The position numbers and the translations under genes are program-made. Below the pieces are notes generated by a model, which made no database searches, was not told the origin of the DNA, and was given only the letters and a program-made list of their open reading frames with translations. From Sulfitobacter mediterraneus (lineage in GTDB: Bacteria > Pseudomonadota > Alphaproteobacteria > Rhodobacterales > Rhodobacteraceae): a stretch of 64,000 bases of DNA. Each line of letters opens with the position of its first letter. Position 1 is the stretch's first letter. This document shows, one piece after another, positions 54,250 to 63,041 of this stretch. The stretch is from the NCBI RefSeq assembly GCF_016801775.1, contig NZ_CP069004.1, forward strand, positions 620,001 to 684,000. The letters are read 5' to 3'.

Positions 54250-55431
54250 CTATGGCGCGATCATCAGCCGGTCCAGTTTGTGGAAATGATAGCTCATGGC
54301 ATAGCGCGGCACCTCGGCCAGTGACATCTGCGGCAGGTGCTCAAACAGCGCGGGCAGGGCCACCTGCAGTTCCATTCGTGCCAGCGGGGCGCCGACACAA
54401 AAATGCAGGCCGCCGCCGAAGGCGGCATGGGGCTTTGCGAGCCGGTAGGGATCAAACACATCAGGATTTTCAAAGACTGCCGGGTCACGGGCTGCGGCCC
54501 CCAGCATCAGGGCGATTTCGTCGCCTGATTTCAGGGTCACTCCGTCCAATTCAATATCTTCATAGGCAAAACGCGTAAACATATGCAGCGGCGGGTCATA
54601 GCGCAGCAGTTCTTCCACCGTGGCACCGATCTGATCCGGTGCAAGTGCGGCCGGGCCGGTTTGATGCTCCAGCAGGCATTTCACCGCATTGCCCATGGAA
54701 TGCACCGTCGCCTCATGGCCCGCATTCAGCAGCAGGATGCAGGTGCCGATCAGTTCATCCGGGGTCAGCTTTTCGCCGTCTTCCTCGGCCGCGATCAGGC
54801 TGGTGATCAGATCATCACGCGGCTCATTGCGGCGCTTTTCGACATAGCCGCGCAGGAAATCCACGAATTCGGCGGTGGCGGAGTTGGCCGCGTCTTCGAT
54901 GGCGCGGCTGCGGCCCGCTTGATACATCGCCACCATCGCATTGGACCAGCGCAGCAAATCCGCTGACATCGTTTCGGGCACGCCCAGAAGCCTTGCGATG
55001 ATACGCACGGGCAATTCGGTGCAATAGGCGGGGATCAGATCAAAGGGATCTTTCGGCAGACCTTGCAGCAGTTCCGCTGTAACCTCCTCGATATCGGGCA
55101 ACAGCGCCGTGATCCGGCGTGAGGTAAAGGCACGCAGAACCAGGCCGCGCAGACGAGTGTGGCGCGGCGGCTCCAGCTCCAGCATGGAGTGGCCCTCCAT
55201 CGCGGCCCAATCGACCAGATGGACAGGATAGGGCGGGCGTGCGCCCTCCGGCACCTCGCGGCCCAGCCGCCGGTCGCGCAGCAGCGCCTGCACGGTGGCG
55301 GCATCAAAGGCGGCGGGCATGGCGTAGTCCCGCCAATACATCACCGGCCCATCTGCCCGCGCCGCGGCATAGGCGGCATAGGGGTTTTGCACAAAGTCGG
55401 GATCAAGCGGAGACAGGGAAAGCGTTTTCAT
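54250..55431 (-). CDS. cytochrome P450 (bacterial class I)
   Basis: 393 residues from ATG 55431; frame continues further upstream over the dctB start only as shadow. Heme Cys345 in FGGGLHFCVGAPLARME, I-helix motif LLNAGHEATVHSMG (AGxEAT), ExxR region EELLRYDPPLHMFTRFA. Length and motifs are those of soluble bacterial P450s using ferredoxin. It is not closely related to the P450 at 42 kb. Substrate unknown. Divergent from dctB with a 60-bp gap. Confidence 0.93.
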   Translation of the reverse strand: MKTLSLSPLDPDFVQNPYAAYAAARADGPVMYWRDYAMPAAFDAATVQALLRDRRLGREVPEGARPPYPVHLVDWAAMEGHSMLELEPPRHTRLRGLVLRAFTSRRITALLPDIEEVTAELLQGLPKDPFDLIPAYCTELPVRIIARLLGVPETMSADLLRWSNAMVAMYQAGRSRAIEDAANSATAEFVDFLRGYVEKRRNEPRDDLITSLIAAEEDGEKLTPDELIGTCILLLNAGHEATVHSMGNAVKCLLEHQTGPAALAPDQIGATVEELLRYDPPLHMFTRFAYEDIELDGVTLKSGDEIALMLGAAARDPAVFENPDVFDPYRLAKPHAAFGGGLHFCVGAPLARMELQVALPALFEHLPQMSLAEVPRYAMSYHFHKLDRLMIAP

Positions 55432-55491
55432 GGCGGCAGATAAGCCGCGCAGGACTGGCCTTTGCAAGGGGGAAGGTGCAATCATGGGCGT

Positions 55492-57258
55492 ATGAGTGGC
55501 AATCTGCGACAACGGGCCGGGTATGTGCTGGCCTTTCTGCTGGTGGTGGCCGCGCTTTCGGGCGGGGTCTGGCGCTATGCCTTTGTCAAAGGTCTGGATC
55601 AACTGGCCGCGCGGGGGCAGGCGGATCTGGCCTTGGCCGGGGACCGTTTGGTCGGGCAATTGCAGCGCTATCGCGATCTGGCGGTGATGCTGGCCGATCA
55701 CCCCACTGTCGCGGCGGAATTGTCGGGCATTGGTGTCACCCGCAGCACAGATTTGCTGCTGGAGGTGGCGGATAAATCGGCGGCACTGGATGTTTTGATC
55801 GTGGATGCGCAGGGCCGCGTTGCGGCCTCTGCCATTGGCGCGGAACCTGCCGATCTGGCGCAGCAGCGCTATATCAAACGGGCGCTGCGCGGGGCGTTGG
55901 GCTGGGGTCATGGACCGGGAGAGCCCTTGACCCGCCGTGCGTTTTTCCATGCCGCGCCGGTGTTTGATCCCTCAGGCCGTGTGCAGGGCGCGGTCGTGGT
56001 CATGACCGATCTCAATGGCATTGATTACAATTGGCGCGGCACCAATCCGCCGGCGTTTTTCACCGATGCGGCGGGGGAGGTCTATATCTCCAACCGATCC
56101 GAGATCCTGTTCTGGCAGCGGCCCGAAGACAGCCCCGGATTGCTCCCGCCCCAGGGCGATGCGCCCGACTTTTCGGCGCGGTACATTGGCGGGCACGAAA
56201 TCTGGCAGCTGGGCTGGGGTCCGTATCTGCCGCAAGAAGGTCTGCATCTGACCCAGGCTCTGCCGGTCATCGGGCTCACCGGCGAGGTTTTGCTTGATGT
56301 GGCGCAGACCCGGCAGTTCGCGCTGGCGCAGGCAGCGGCCGTGGCGGCGCTTTGCCTTGCCTTTGGATCGTTGCTGTTTCTCGCAGCGGAGCGGCGGCGG
56401 GCCCTCACACAGGCCAATGTGCAGCTTGAGGCGCGGGTGGCGGAACGCACCGCCGCCTTGCGCGACACCAACGCCCAATTGCGCCGCGAGGCGGCAGAGC
56501 GCGAGGAGGCGCAGGCGGCCTTGCGGCGGGCGCAGGATGATCTGGTGCAAGCGGGCAAATTAAGTGCCTTGGGCCAGATGTCTGCGGGCATCAGCCATGA
56601 ATTGAACCAACCCTTGATGGCGATCCGGTCCTTTGCCGAAAACGCGGTGCAGTTCATGGACCGCGGCGCGCCGGACCGCGCCACCGAAAACCTCACCCGC
56701 ATTTCGGACATGGCACGGCGCATGGGGCGGATCATCCAGAACCTGCGGGCCTTTGCCCGGCAGGAAAACCGCCCCGATGAACGGGTTGAACTGCGGGCGG
56801 TGCTGCAATCGGCGCTGGATCTGACGGCCAATCATATCGCCGATGCGGGGGTTGAGTTGATCTATGATCCAGCAGGGGATGGCCCATTGTGGGTGCGCGG
56901 CGGCGAGGTCCGTCTGGGGCAGGTGTTTGTCAATCTGATCACCAATGCCGTGGATGCCATGAGTGACAGTGATCTGAAAGTGCTGCGCATTTCGGTAACA
57001 GATGGCGATGCGCTGACGGTGAATTTCCGCGACACCGGGCCGGGGATCGAAATGCCCGACAAGGTGTTTGATCCGTTCTACACAACCAAACCGGCGGGTG
57101 ACACGGGCGGTATGGGGCTGGGTCTGTCGATCAGCTATGGCATTGTGCAAAGCTTTGGCGGACAAATCAAAGGCAGCAATTGTGAGGGCAGCGGGGCGCT
57201 TTTCTCCGTGACGCTGGAACGCGCCGCAGATCAGGTGAAGCAGGCAGAGGTGGCATGA
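55492..57258 (+). CDS. dctB: C4-dicarboxylate sensor histidine kinase
   Basis: 588 residues. Membrane helix about 11-30, periplasmic sensor region (about 31-275, two PAS-like folds), second helix about 278-298, coiled coil, then HisKA with His369 in GQMSAGISHELNQPLMAIRS and an HATPase domain (FRDTGPGIEMPDKVFDPFYTT, GMGLGLSISYGIVQ). It senses external C4-dicarboxylates and phosphorylates the DctD-like regulator. The next gene overlaps it by 4 bp. Confidence 0.93.
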   Translation: MSGNLRQRAGYVLAFLLVVAALSGGVWRYAFVKGLDQLAARGQADLALAGDRLVGQLQRYRDLAVMLADHPTVAAELSGIGVTRSTDLLLEVADKSAALDVLIVDAQGRVAASAIGAEPADLAQQRYIKRALRGALGWGHGPGEPLTRRAFFHAAPVFDPSGRVQGAVVVMTDLNGIDYNWRGTNPPAFFTDAAGEVYISNRSEILFWQRPEDSPGLLPPQGDAPDFSARYIGGHEIWQLGWGPYLPQEGLHLTQALPVIGLTGEVLLDVAQTRQFALAQAAAVAALCLAFGSLLFLAAERRRALTQANVQLEARVAERTAALRDTNAQLRREAAEREEAQAALRRAQDDLVQAGKLSALGQMSAGISHELNQPLMAIRSFAENAVQFMDRGAPDRATENLTRISDMARRMGRIIQNLRAFARQENRPDERVELRAVLQSALDLTANHIADAGVELIYDPAGDGPLWVRGGEVRLGQVFVNLITNAVDAMSDSDLKVLRISVTDGDALTVNFRDTGPGIEMPDKVFDPFYTTKPAGDTGGMGLGLSISYGIVQSFGGQIKGSNCEGSGALFSVTLERAADQVKQAEVA

Positions 57259-58484
57259 CAGGGCAGGTACTTTTGGTGGATGACGATGCCGCCGTGCGCG
57301 AGGCATTGGCCCAAACGCTTGAGCTGGCTGAGATCACCGCGATCACCGCCGGATCCTTTGTGGCGGCCAAGGACCGGATCACGGCGGATTTTGACGGAGT
57401 GATCCTGTCGGACATTCGGATGCCTGGGCGGGACGGGTTTCATCTGTTGCAATACGCGCAGAAGCAGGACGCCGATCTGCCGGTGATCTTGCTGACCGGC
57501 GAGGGCGATATTCCCATGGCCGTGGCGGCGATGGGGCAGGGTGCCTTCGGATTTCTGGAGAAACCTTGTGCGCCTGCCGATCTGCTGGGCGTACTGGAAC
57601 GGGCGCTCAAGACCCGTGCGCTGGTGCTGGAAAATCGCCGGTTGTTGAAGCTGGTTGAAACCGGCGATCCGGCGGCACGGATGCTGTTTGGCACCTCGGC
57701 GATGGCGGAGGCTCTGCGCAAGCGGGTGCGTCTGGTGGCGCAGACCGAAGAGGATGTGCTGGTCAACGGTGCGCCGGGGTCGGGCACGTCGAAGGTGGCC
57801 GAGGTCATTCACCTCAGCTCGGCCCGGTCCAAAGCGCCCTTTGTCAAACGCGCGGCGGCAGGGCTGACGGCGGAAACACTGGCCCAGGCCGTGCAGGAGG
57901 CCGATGGCGGCAGTCTGTTTGTGGACGAAATCACCCATTTGTCCCCGCAACTGCAACTCACACTCAGCGAAACCGGCAGCCCGTCCGAAGGGGTGCGCCT
58001 GATGGTGGGCAACACCCGCGACCTCAAGGCCGAGGTCAACGCGGGCCGGTTCAACGCCGATCTCTATTACCGGATGGAAGGTCTGAGCGTGCGCATTCCG
58101 TCTTTGGCCGAGCGGCCAGAGGACATCCCCGTGATGTTCCGCCGCTATGTCGATCAGGCGGCTGAGCAGGCGGGCCTTCAAAAACCGGACGTCACGCCAG
58201 AGGTGGTGGCGGGGCTGATGCGGCGTGACTGGCCGGGGAATGCACGTTCGCTCATGTCAGTGGCGATGCGCTTTGTGATGGGATTGCCCGATGATGTGGC
58301 CCCCGATGCCGCGCTTGGGCTGAATGAGCAAATGTCGCTGGTGGAAAAGTCATTGCTTGAGGCCGCGTTGCGCCGTGCGGCTGGGCAGGCCTCGGCAGCA
58401 GCAGAGGCACTGAAGCTGCCGCGCAAGACCTTTTATGACAAACTGGCCCGCTATGGCATCCGGCCCGAAGATTTCCGCCAATGA
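57255..58484 (+). CDS. dctD: DctD-like response regulator with degenerate AAA+ domain (no GAFTGA loop)
   Basis: 409 residues. Receiver domain with phospho-acceptor Asp53 (ILSDIRMPGRDGF), an AAA+ domain from about 140, and a C-terminal Fis-type helix-turn-helix (ASAAAEALKLPRKTFYDKLARYG). The Walker A site is altered (NGAPGSGTSKVAEVIH; the canonical GKE/GKD is missing) and the GAFTGA loop that contacts sigma-54 is deleted, making it shorter than typical DctD. It probably activates an ordinary sigma-70 promoter, as known for Rhodobacter capsulatus NtrC. Confidence 0.9.
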   Translation: MTGQVLLVDDDAAVREALAQTLELAEITAITAGSFVAAKDRITADFDGVILSDIRMPGRDGFHLLQYAQKQDADLPVILLTGEGDIPMAVAAMGQGAFGFLEKPCAPADLLGVLERALKTRALVLENRRLLKLVETGDPAARMLFGTSAMAEALRKRVRLVAQTEEDVLVNGAPGSGTSKVAEVIHLSSARSKAPFVKRAAAGLTAETLAQAVQEADGGSLFVDEITHLSPQLQLTLSETGSPSEGVRLMVGNTRDLKAEVNAGRFNADLYYRMEGLSVRIPSLAERPEDIPVMFRRYVDQAAEQAGLQKPDVTPEVVAGLMRRDWPGNARSLMSVAMRFVMGLPDDVAPDAALGLNEQMSLVEKSLLEAALRRAAGQASAAAEALKLPRKTFYDKLARYGIRPEDFRQ

Positions 58485-58486
58485 TC

Positions 58487-58537
58487 TGTGCGGATTCTCG
58501 CACAAGTGCCGGATCGCTTGTGCGGGATTTCGCACAA
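58487..58537. promoter_or_regulatory. twin palindromic operators for the DctD-like regulator
   Basis: TGTGCG-GATTCT-CGCACA at 58487-58504 and TTGTGCG-GGATTT-CGCACAA at 58518-58537, exact inverted repeats with equal 6-bp spacers and centres 32 bp (three turns) apart. They lie 191-241 bp upstream of dctP, next to the regulator's own stop codon. No sigma-54 promoter (TGGCAC-N5-TTGC) was seen downstream. Confidence 0.85.
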
Positions 58538-58727
58538 ACCGCCCTGTGGGCTTGGTTGGCCATGAGTAGCTTTGGCCGCTAGATGTTTGAATATCATCGG
58601 AAAAACGACCTCAAGACCATCAGGGTTAACACAATCTTGTGAGACCGCATTGCGATCTGTTTGATAGCCCCCAGTGCATCCAACCCGGGTGCCCGATCTG
58701 TGATTCTAGTTTTCTGGGAGGAAACCA

Positions 58728-59729
58728 ATGAAGTTTTTCACCGCCGCCGCCGTCGCCCTGACCATGTCTGTCAGCGCAGGCGCAGTCTCTGCCGCATGTG
58801 ATGATGGCGAAATCGTCATCAAGTTCAGCCACGTCACCAACACCGACAAGCACCCAAAAGGGATCGCCGCGTCGCTGCTGGAAACCCGTGTGAACGAAGA
58901 GATGAACGGCAAGGCCTGCATCGAAGTGTTCCCGAACTCGACACTTTATAACGATGATCAGGTGCTCGAAGCGCTGCTTCAGGGTGACGTTCAACTGGCC
59001 GCACCATCGCTGTCCAAGTTCGAGCAGTTCACCAAGCAGTTCCGCATTTTCGATCTGCCCTTCATGTTCAAGAACATCAACGCGGTGGATGAGTTCCAGA
59101 ACTCCGAAACCGGTCAGGCAATGAAGGAAAGCATGACCCGCCGCGGTCTGCTGGGCCTCGCGTTCTGGCACAACGGCATGAAACAGATGTCGGCCAACAA
59201 GCCGCTGGAAAGCCCATCGGATGCCAATGGCCTGAAGTTCCGCGTGCAGAACTCTGACGTTCTGAAGGCCCAGATGGCTGCAATTGGTGGATCTCCACAA
59301 CCGATGGCGTTCTCCGAGGTTTACGGCGCCCTGCAAACCGGCGTTGTGGATGGTCAGGAAAACACATGGTCCAACATCTACGGCAAGAAGTTCTTTGAGG
59401 TGCAGGACGGTGTGACCGAAACCAACCACGGCATCATCGACTATATGCTGGTGACTTCTTCTGACTGGTGGGACAGCCTGGATGCGGACGTCCGTGACCA
59501 GCTCGCCACCATCATCAAGGAAGTGACCGAAGCACGGAACGCGGAATCCACCAAGGTGAACGAAGACGCGAAAAACGCGATCATCGAAGCCGGCGGTGTG
59601 GTGCGCCAGCTGAGCGATGAACAGCGTGCCGAATGGGTGAGCGTGATGAAACCTGTTTGGGAGCAGTTCAAGGACGACGTCGGTCAGGAAAACATCGACG
59701 CGGCGCAGGCGATCAACGCCAAGCACTAA
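58728..59729 (+). CDS. dctP: TRAP C4-dicarboxylate transporter, periplasmic binding protein
   Basis: 333 residues. Signal peptide MKFFTAAAVALTMSVSAGAVSA, mature start at ACDDGEIVIKFSHV. DctP family features: KFRVQNSDVLKAQMAAIGG with the conserved substrate-carboxylate Arg, and GALQTGVVDGQENTWSNIY. It captures C4-dicarboxylates (malate, succinate, fumarate) for DctQM. GGGAGGAAA lies ahead of the ATG. Confidence 0.95.
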   Translation: MKFFTAAAVALTMSVSAGAVSAACDDGEIVIKFSHVTNTDKHPKGIAASLLETRVNEEMNGKACIEVFPNSTLYNDDQVLEALLQGDVQLAAPSLSKFEQFTKQFRIFDLPFMFKNINAVDEFQNSETGQAMKESMTRRGLLGLAFWHNGMKQMSANKPLESPSDANGLKFRVQNSDVLKAQMAAIGGSPQPMAFSEVYGALQTGVVDGQENTWSNIYGKKFFEVQDGVTETNHGIIDYMLVTSSDWWDSLDADVRDQLATIIKEVTEARNAESTKVNEDAKNAIIEAGGVVRQLSDEQRAEWVSVMKPVWEQFKDDVGQENIDAAQAINAKH

Positions 59730-59813
59730 GCGTCAAACGCAGCCAGCCTTTGTCAAAGGGCTGGCTGCACGTTACCATTTTCACCGAAATTCAAGGCAAG
59801 TGGGGGGAACCAC

Positions 59814-60494
59814 ATGGCAACGCACGGGCAAGCCCAAAGCGGCCTAGGCCGCATTGTGAGTGAAATCGAAGAGACCGCAATTGCGCTGATCTTGGGATTG
59901 ATGACCATCATCACCTTTATCAACGTGGTGCTGCGATACGGCTTTAACACAGGGATCATCTGGGGTCTTGAAGCGGTGACATTCCTGTTTGCCTGGCTGG
60001 TGCTGTTTGGCATGAGCTATGCGGTCAAGGTTACGGCGCACCTCGGGGTAGATGCGGTGATCAACCTCTTTAACGAAGGGCCGCGCAAGGTTCTGGCGGT
60101 GATTGCCGGGCTGATCTGTGTGATCTATGCGGGCCTGCTGATGAAAGGCGCATGGGATTACTGGGCGCCATTTGCCGGGCTGGATGCCACATCGGGGCGC
60201 TGGTTCCCGACAGGGTTTGAGAACAGCCGCGATCAGGCCTGGTACGAGGTGATCGACATCCCCGTGCCTGAATGGCTCCGCTTTATCGAGCCGATCATGA
60301 ACGAGGGCGAAGCCTATGAAAAGCTGCCCCGTTTCATCCCGTATTTCATGCTGCCTTTCGGCGCGGCGCTGCTGTTGCTGCGCTTTGTGCAGGCGACATT
60401 GAAAGTCATCACCGGACGTCAAACCAGCCTGATTGTCAGCCACGAGGCTGAGGATGCGGTCGAAGACGTCAAACATATGAACGCGGAAGGATAA
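59814..60494 (+). CDS. dctQ: TRAP transporter small permease
   Basis: 226 residues with four membrane helices (EETAIALILGLMTIITFINVV; GLEAVTFLFAWLVLFGMSYAV; KVLAVIAGLICVIYAGLL; FIPYFMLPFGAALLLLRFV). A hydrophilic loop of about 60 residues separates helices 3 and 4, longer than in minimal DctQ but common in this subfamily. Partner of DctM; 4 bp before it. Confidence 0.94.
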   Translation: MATHGQAQSGLGRIVSEIEETAIALILGLMTIITFINVVLRYGFNTGIIWGLEAVTFLFAWLVLFGMSYAVKVTAHLGVDAVINLFNEGPRKVLAVIAGLICVIYAGLLMKGAWDYWAPFAGLDATSGRWFPTGFENSRDQAWYEVIDIPVPEWLRFIEPIMNEGEAYEKLPRFIPYFMLPFGAALLLLRFVQATLKVITGRQTSLIVSHEAEDAVEDVKHMNAEG

Positions 60495-60498
60495 GATC

Positions 60499-61875
60499 AT
60501 GGAAGTTGTGATCCTATTTACAATGGTTGTCGGTCTGATGTTGATCGGCGTGCCTATTGCCGTATCCTTGGGCCTGTCCTCGATCATTTTCCTGCTGGCG
60601 CTTTCTGATACTTCGATGGCGTCGATCGCCCAGACGTTCTTTCAGGCGATGGCGGGGCATTACACCCTGCTGGCGATCCCGTTCTTCATCCTTGCCTCTT
60701 CGTTCATGTCCACAGGCGGTGTGGCGCGCCGGATCATCCGGTTTTCCATCGCGCTGGTCGGGCATTTGCCCGGCGGTCTGGCAATTGCGGGCGTCTTTGC
60801 CTGTATGCTGTTTGCCGCGCTCAGCGGTTCATCCCCGGCCACCGTGGTTGCCATCGGGTCCATCGTGATCGCGGGCATGCGGCAGGTTGGCTATTCCAAG
60901 GAATTTGCCGCAGGCGTCATCGCCAACGCGGGGACGCTTGGCATCCTGATCCCGCCTTCCATCGTGATGGTTGTCTATGCATCCGCCACAGATGTGTCCG
61001 TAGGCCGGATGTTTCTTGCGGGCGTCATTCCGGGGCTGATGGCGGGCACCATGCTGATGGTGACGATCTACGCCATGGCCAAGATCAAGAACCTGCCCAA
61101 AGGCGAATGGCTGGGCTGGGGCGAGGTCTGGTCTTCGGGCCGCGAGGCCGGTTGGGGCCTGTTCCTGATCGTGATCATCCTTGGCGGTATCTATGGCGGC
61201 ATCTTCACCCCGACCGAAGCGGCGGCGGTGGCAGCGGTCTATGCTTTTTTCATCGCCTCCTTTGTCTATCGTGACATGGGGCCGCTGCATCAGGCCGAAA
61301 TGCCGCGCAACCTGTCGCTGATCGAAAAGCCGATGGCGCTGTTCACGGCCTTCTTTCACCGCGACACCCGCCACACGCTGTTTGAAGCGGGCAAACTGAC
61401 GGTCACATTGATGTTCATCATCGCCAATGCGTTGATCCTCAAACATGTTCTGACGGACGAGCAGATCCCACAGCAAATTTCGGCGGCGATGCTGGATGCT
61501 GGCTTTGGGCCGATCATGTTCCTGGTCATTGTCAACGTGATCTTGCTGATCGGTGGCCAGTTTATGGAACCCTCTGGCCTGTTGGTCATCGTGGCGCCGC
61601 TGGTGTTCCCGATCGCGATCGAGCTGGGCGTGGATCCGATCCACCTTGGCATCATCATGGTGGTGAACATGGAGATCGGGATGATCACACCGCCGGTGGG
61701 GCTCAACCTCTTTGTGACCTCGGGCGTGGCGAACATGCCGATGATGTCCGTGGTGCGTGCGGCACTGCCGTTCCTTGCGGTGCTGTTCGTCTTCCTGATT
61801 ATGGTGACCTACATCCCGATCCTCAGCACATGGTTGCCGACCATGATGATGGGGCCGGAGATCATCACCAACTAG
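60499..61875 (+). CDS. dctM: TRAP transporter large permease
   Basis: 458 residues, hydrophobic throughout with the two pseudo-symmetric halves of DctM: AALSGSSPATVVAIGSI and ANAGTLGILIPPSIVMVVYA in the first, and MEPSGLLVIVAPLVFPIA / GMITPPVGLNLFVTSG in the second. It carries the Na+-coupled transport path. Last gene of the dct operon, followed by a terminator. Confidence 0.95.
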   Translation: MEVVILFTMVVGLMLIGVPIAVSLGLSSIIFLLALSDTSMASIAQTFFQAMAGHYTLLAIPFFILASSFMSTGGVARRIIRFSIALVGHLPGGLAIAGVFACMLFAALSGSSPATVVAIGSIVIAGMRQVGYSKEFAAGVIANAGTLGILIPPSIVMVVYASATDVSVGRMFLAGVIPGLMAGTMLMVTIYAMAKIKNLPKGEWLGWGEVWSSGREAGWGLFLIVIILGGIYGGIFTPTEAAAVAAVYAFFIASFVYRDMGPLHQAEMPRNLSLIEKPMALFTAFFHRDTRHTLFEAGKLTVTLMFIIANALILKHVLTDEQIPQQISAAMLDAGFGPIMFLVIVNVILLIGGQFMEPSGLLVIVAPLVFPIAIELGVDPIHLGIIMVVNMEIGMITPPVGLNLFVTSGVANMPMMSVVRAALPFLAVLFVFLIMVTYIPILSTWLPTMMMGPEIITN

Positions 61876-61896
61876 GCGGGTGCGTGAGACAAGCAA

Positions 61897-61928
61897 AAGG
61901 GCGGTGCATCACCAGATGCGTCGCCCTT
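61897..61928. terminator. bidirectional terminator between dctM and DUF6500 gene
   Basis: AAGGGCGGTGCATC pairs with GATGCGTCGCCCTT (two G-T wobbles) around ACCA. It lies 22 bp after the dctM stop, preceded by AAAA and followed by a weak T tract. Confidence 0.8.
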
Positions 61929-61949
61929 GGCTTATTCGCGCGGCCGCAT

Positions 61950-62168
61950 TCAAACGCCTGAACGCAGCATGTCGCGGATCTTCACCGCCTTCTCAAAATG
62001 ATCCAGCCGGTGCGTCTTGATCCACCACTCGGCCACCTCAAACAGTAATTCGGGGGTGTCGTTGCGGTTGGCAAAAAAGGCATAGAAGGACAGGCCGACC
62101 CCTTCGCCCTTTTTCGCGATCTTGTCGTCACAGATGGCGGCGGCTTTTGCGCGGAATGTCTTGTCCAT
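61950..62168 (-). CDS. DUF6500 family small protein
   Basis: 72 residues: MDKTFRAKAAAICDDKIAKK then GVGLSFYAFFANRNDTPELL and EVAEWWIKTHRLDHFEKAVK, a highly conserved small helical protein of Alphaproteobacteria. Function unknown. It follows tpiA by 9 bp on the same strand, suggesting co-transcription. Confidence 0.8.
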   Translation of the reverse strand: MDKTFRAKAAAICDDKIAKKGEGVGLSFYAFFANRNDTPELLFEVAEWWIKTHRLDHFEKAVKIRDMLRSGV

Positions 62169-62177
62169 CGGGGCCGC

Positions 62178-62924
62178 TCAGGAATTGGCCAGCGCCGCAA
62201 TGATCGGCGCAAAATCCGACGCCTTAAGCGACGCTCCGCCAACCAATGCCCCGTCTACATTCTCGGCCCGAAAGATCACCTCGGCATTATCCGGTTTGAC
62301 CGATCCGCCGTACAAGAGCGCAATGGCATCGCCAACCTCTGCGCCAAAGCGGGTGATCAGGCGGGCGCGGATGAAGTCATGCACCTCGATGATCTGCTCA
62401 AGCGTTGGTACCTTGCCCGTGCCGATGGCCCAGATCGGTTCATAGGCGATCACGGTGTTCGCGCCATCAGCGCCGTCCGGCAGTGATCCGGCCAATTGCC
62501 CGCCAATGATATCCAGCGTGTTGTTGGCGGCGCGATCCTCGCCGCTTTCGCCGATGCACACGATGGCCGTAAGACCAGCGCCCCAGGCACAGCGGGTCTT
62601 GGCGCGGATGTCGCTGTTGGTCTCTTCATGGGCGTCGCGGCGTTCGGAATGGCCGACAATGACAAAGCCTGCGCCGGTATCCGCGATCATCTCCGCAGAG
62701 ATATCGCCGGTGAAGGCGCCCTTGGCCTGCATGTGACAATCCTGCGCCCCGATGGAGATGCCTTTTGGCGCAGCTTCCACGGCACGGAACAACAAGGGGG
62801 CAGGCGGACAAATCACCACTTCAGGCGCGGCTGCTGGCATGGCATTGGCCAACGCGTCCAGTTCGCTCAGCGCGGCAGCGGTGCCGTTCATCTTCCAGTT
62901 TCCGGCGGCAATTTTGCGGCGCAT
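62178..62924 (-). CDS. tpiA: triosephosphate isomerase
   Basis: 248 residues from ATG 62924 (upstream ATG at 62984 rejected because MRRKIAAGNWKMNG is the family start). Catalytic Lys in GNWKMNG, His in VIVGHSERR, Glu in IAYEPIWAIGTGK, phosphate loop LLYGGSVKPDN. It interconverts dihydroxyacetone phosphate and glyceraldehyde 3-phosphate in central carbon metabolism. Confidence 0.96.
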   Translation of the reverse strand: MRRKIAAGNWKMNGTAAALSELDALANAMPAAAPEVVICPPAPLLFRAVEAAPKGISIGAQDCHMQAKGAFTGDISAEMIADTGAGFVIVGHSERRDAHEETNSDIRAKTRCAWGAGLTAIVCIGESGEDRAANNTLDIIGGQLAGSLPDGADGANTVIAYEPIWAIGTGKVPTLEQIIEVHDFIRARLITRFGAEVGDAIALLYGGSVKPDNAEVIFRAENVDGALVGGASLKASDFAPIIAALANS

Positions 62925-63041
62925 ACATCCCTCATTTGTTGTTTTGCCCGTTGTTACCACCCGGCCCGATGCGAGGCAACGCAAGGCATCCCTTGACAGG
63001 GCTGTGTGCCTCGATGCTCATGGGCGAGGGGGGGATGTGTG

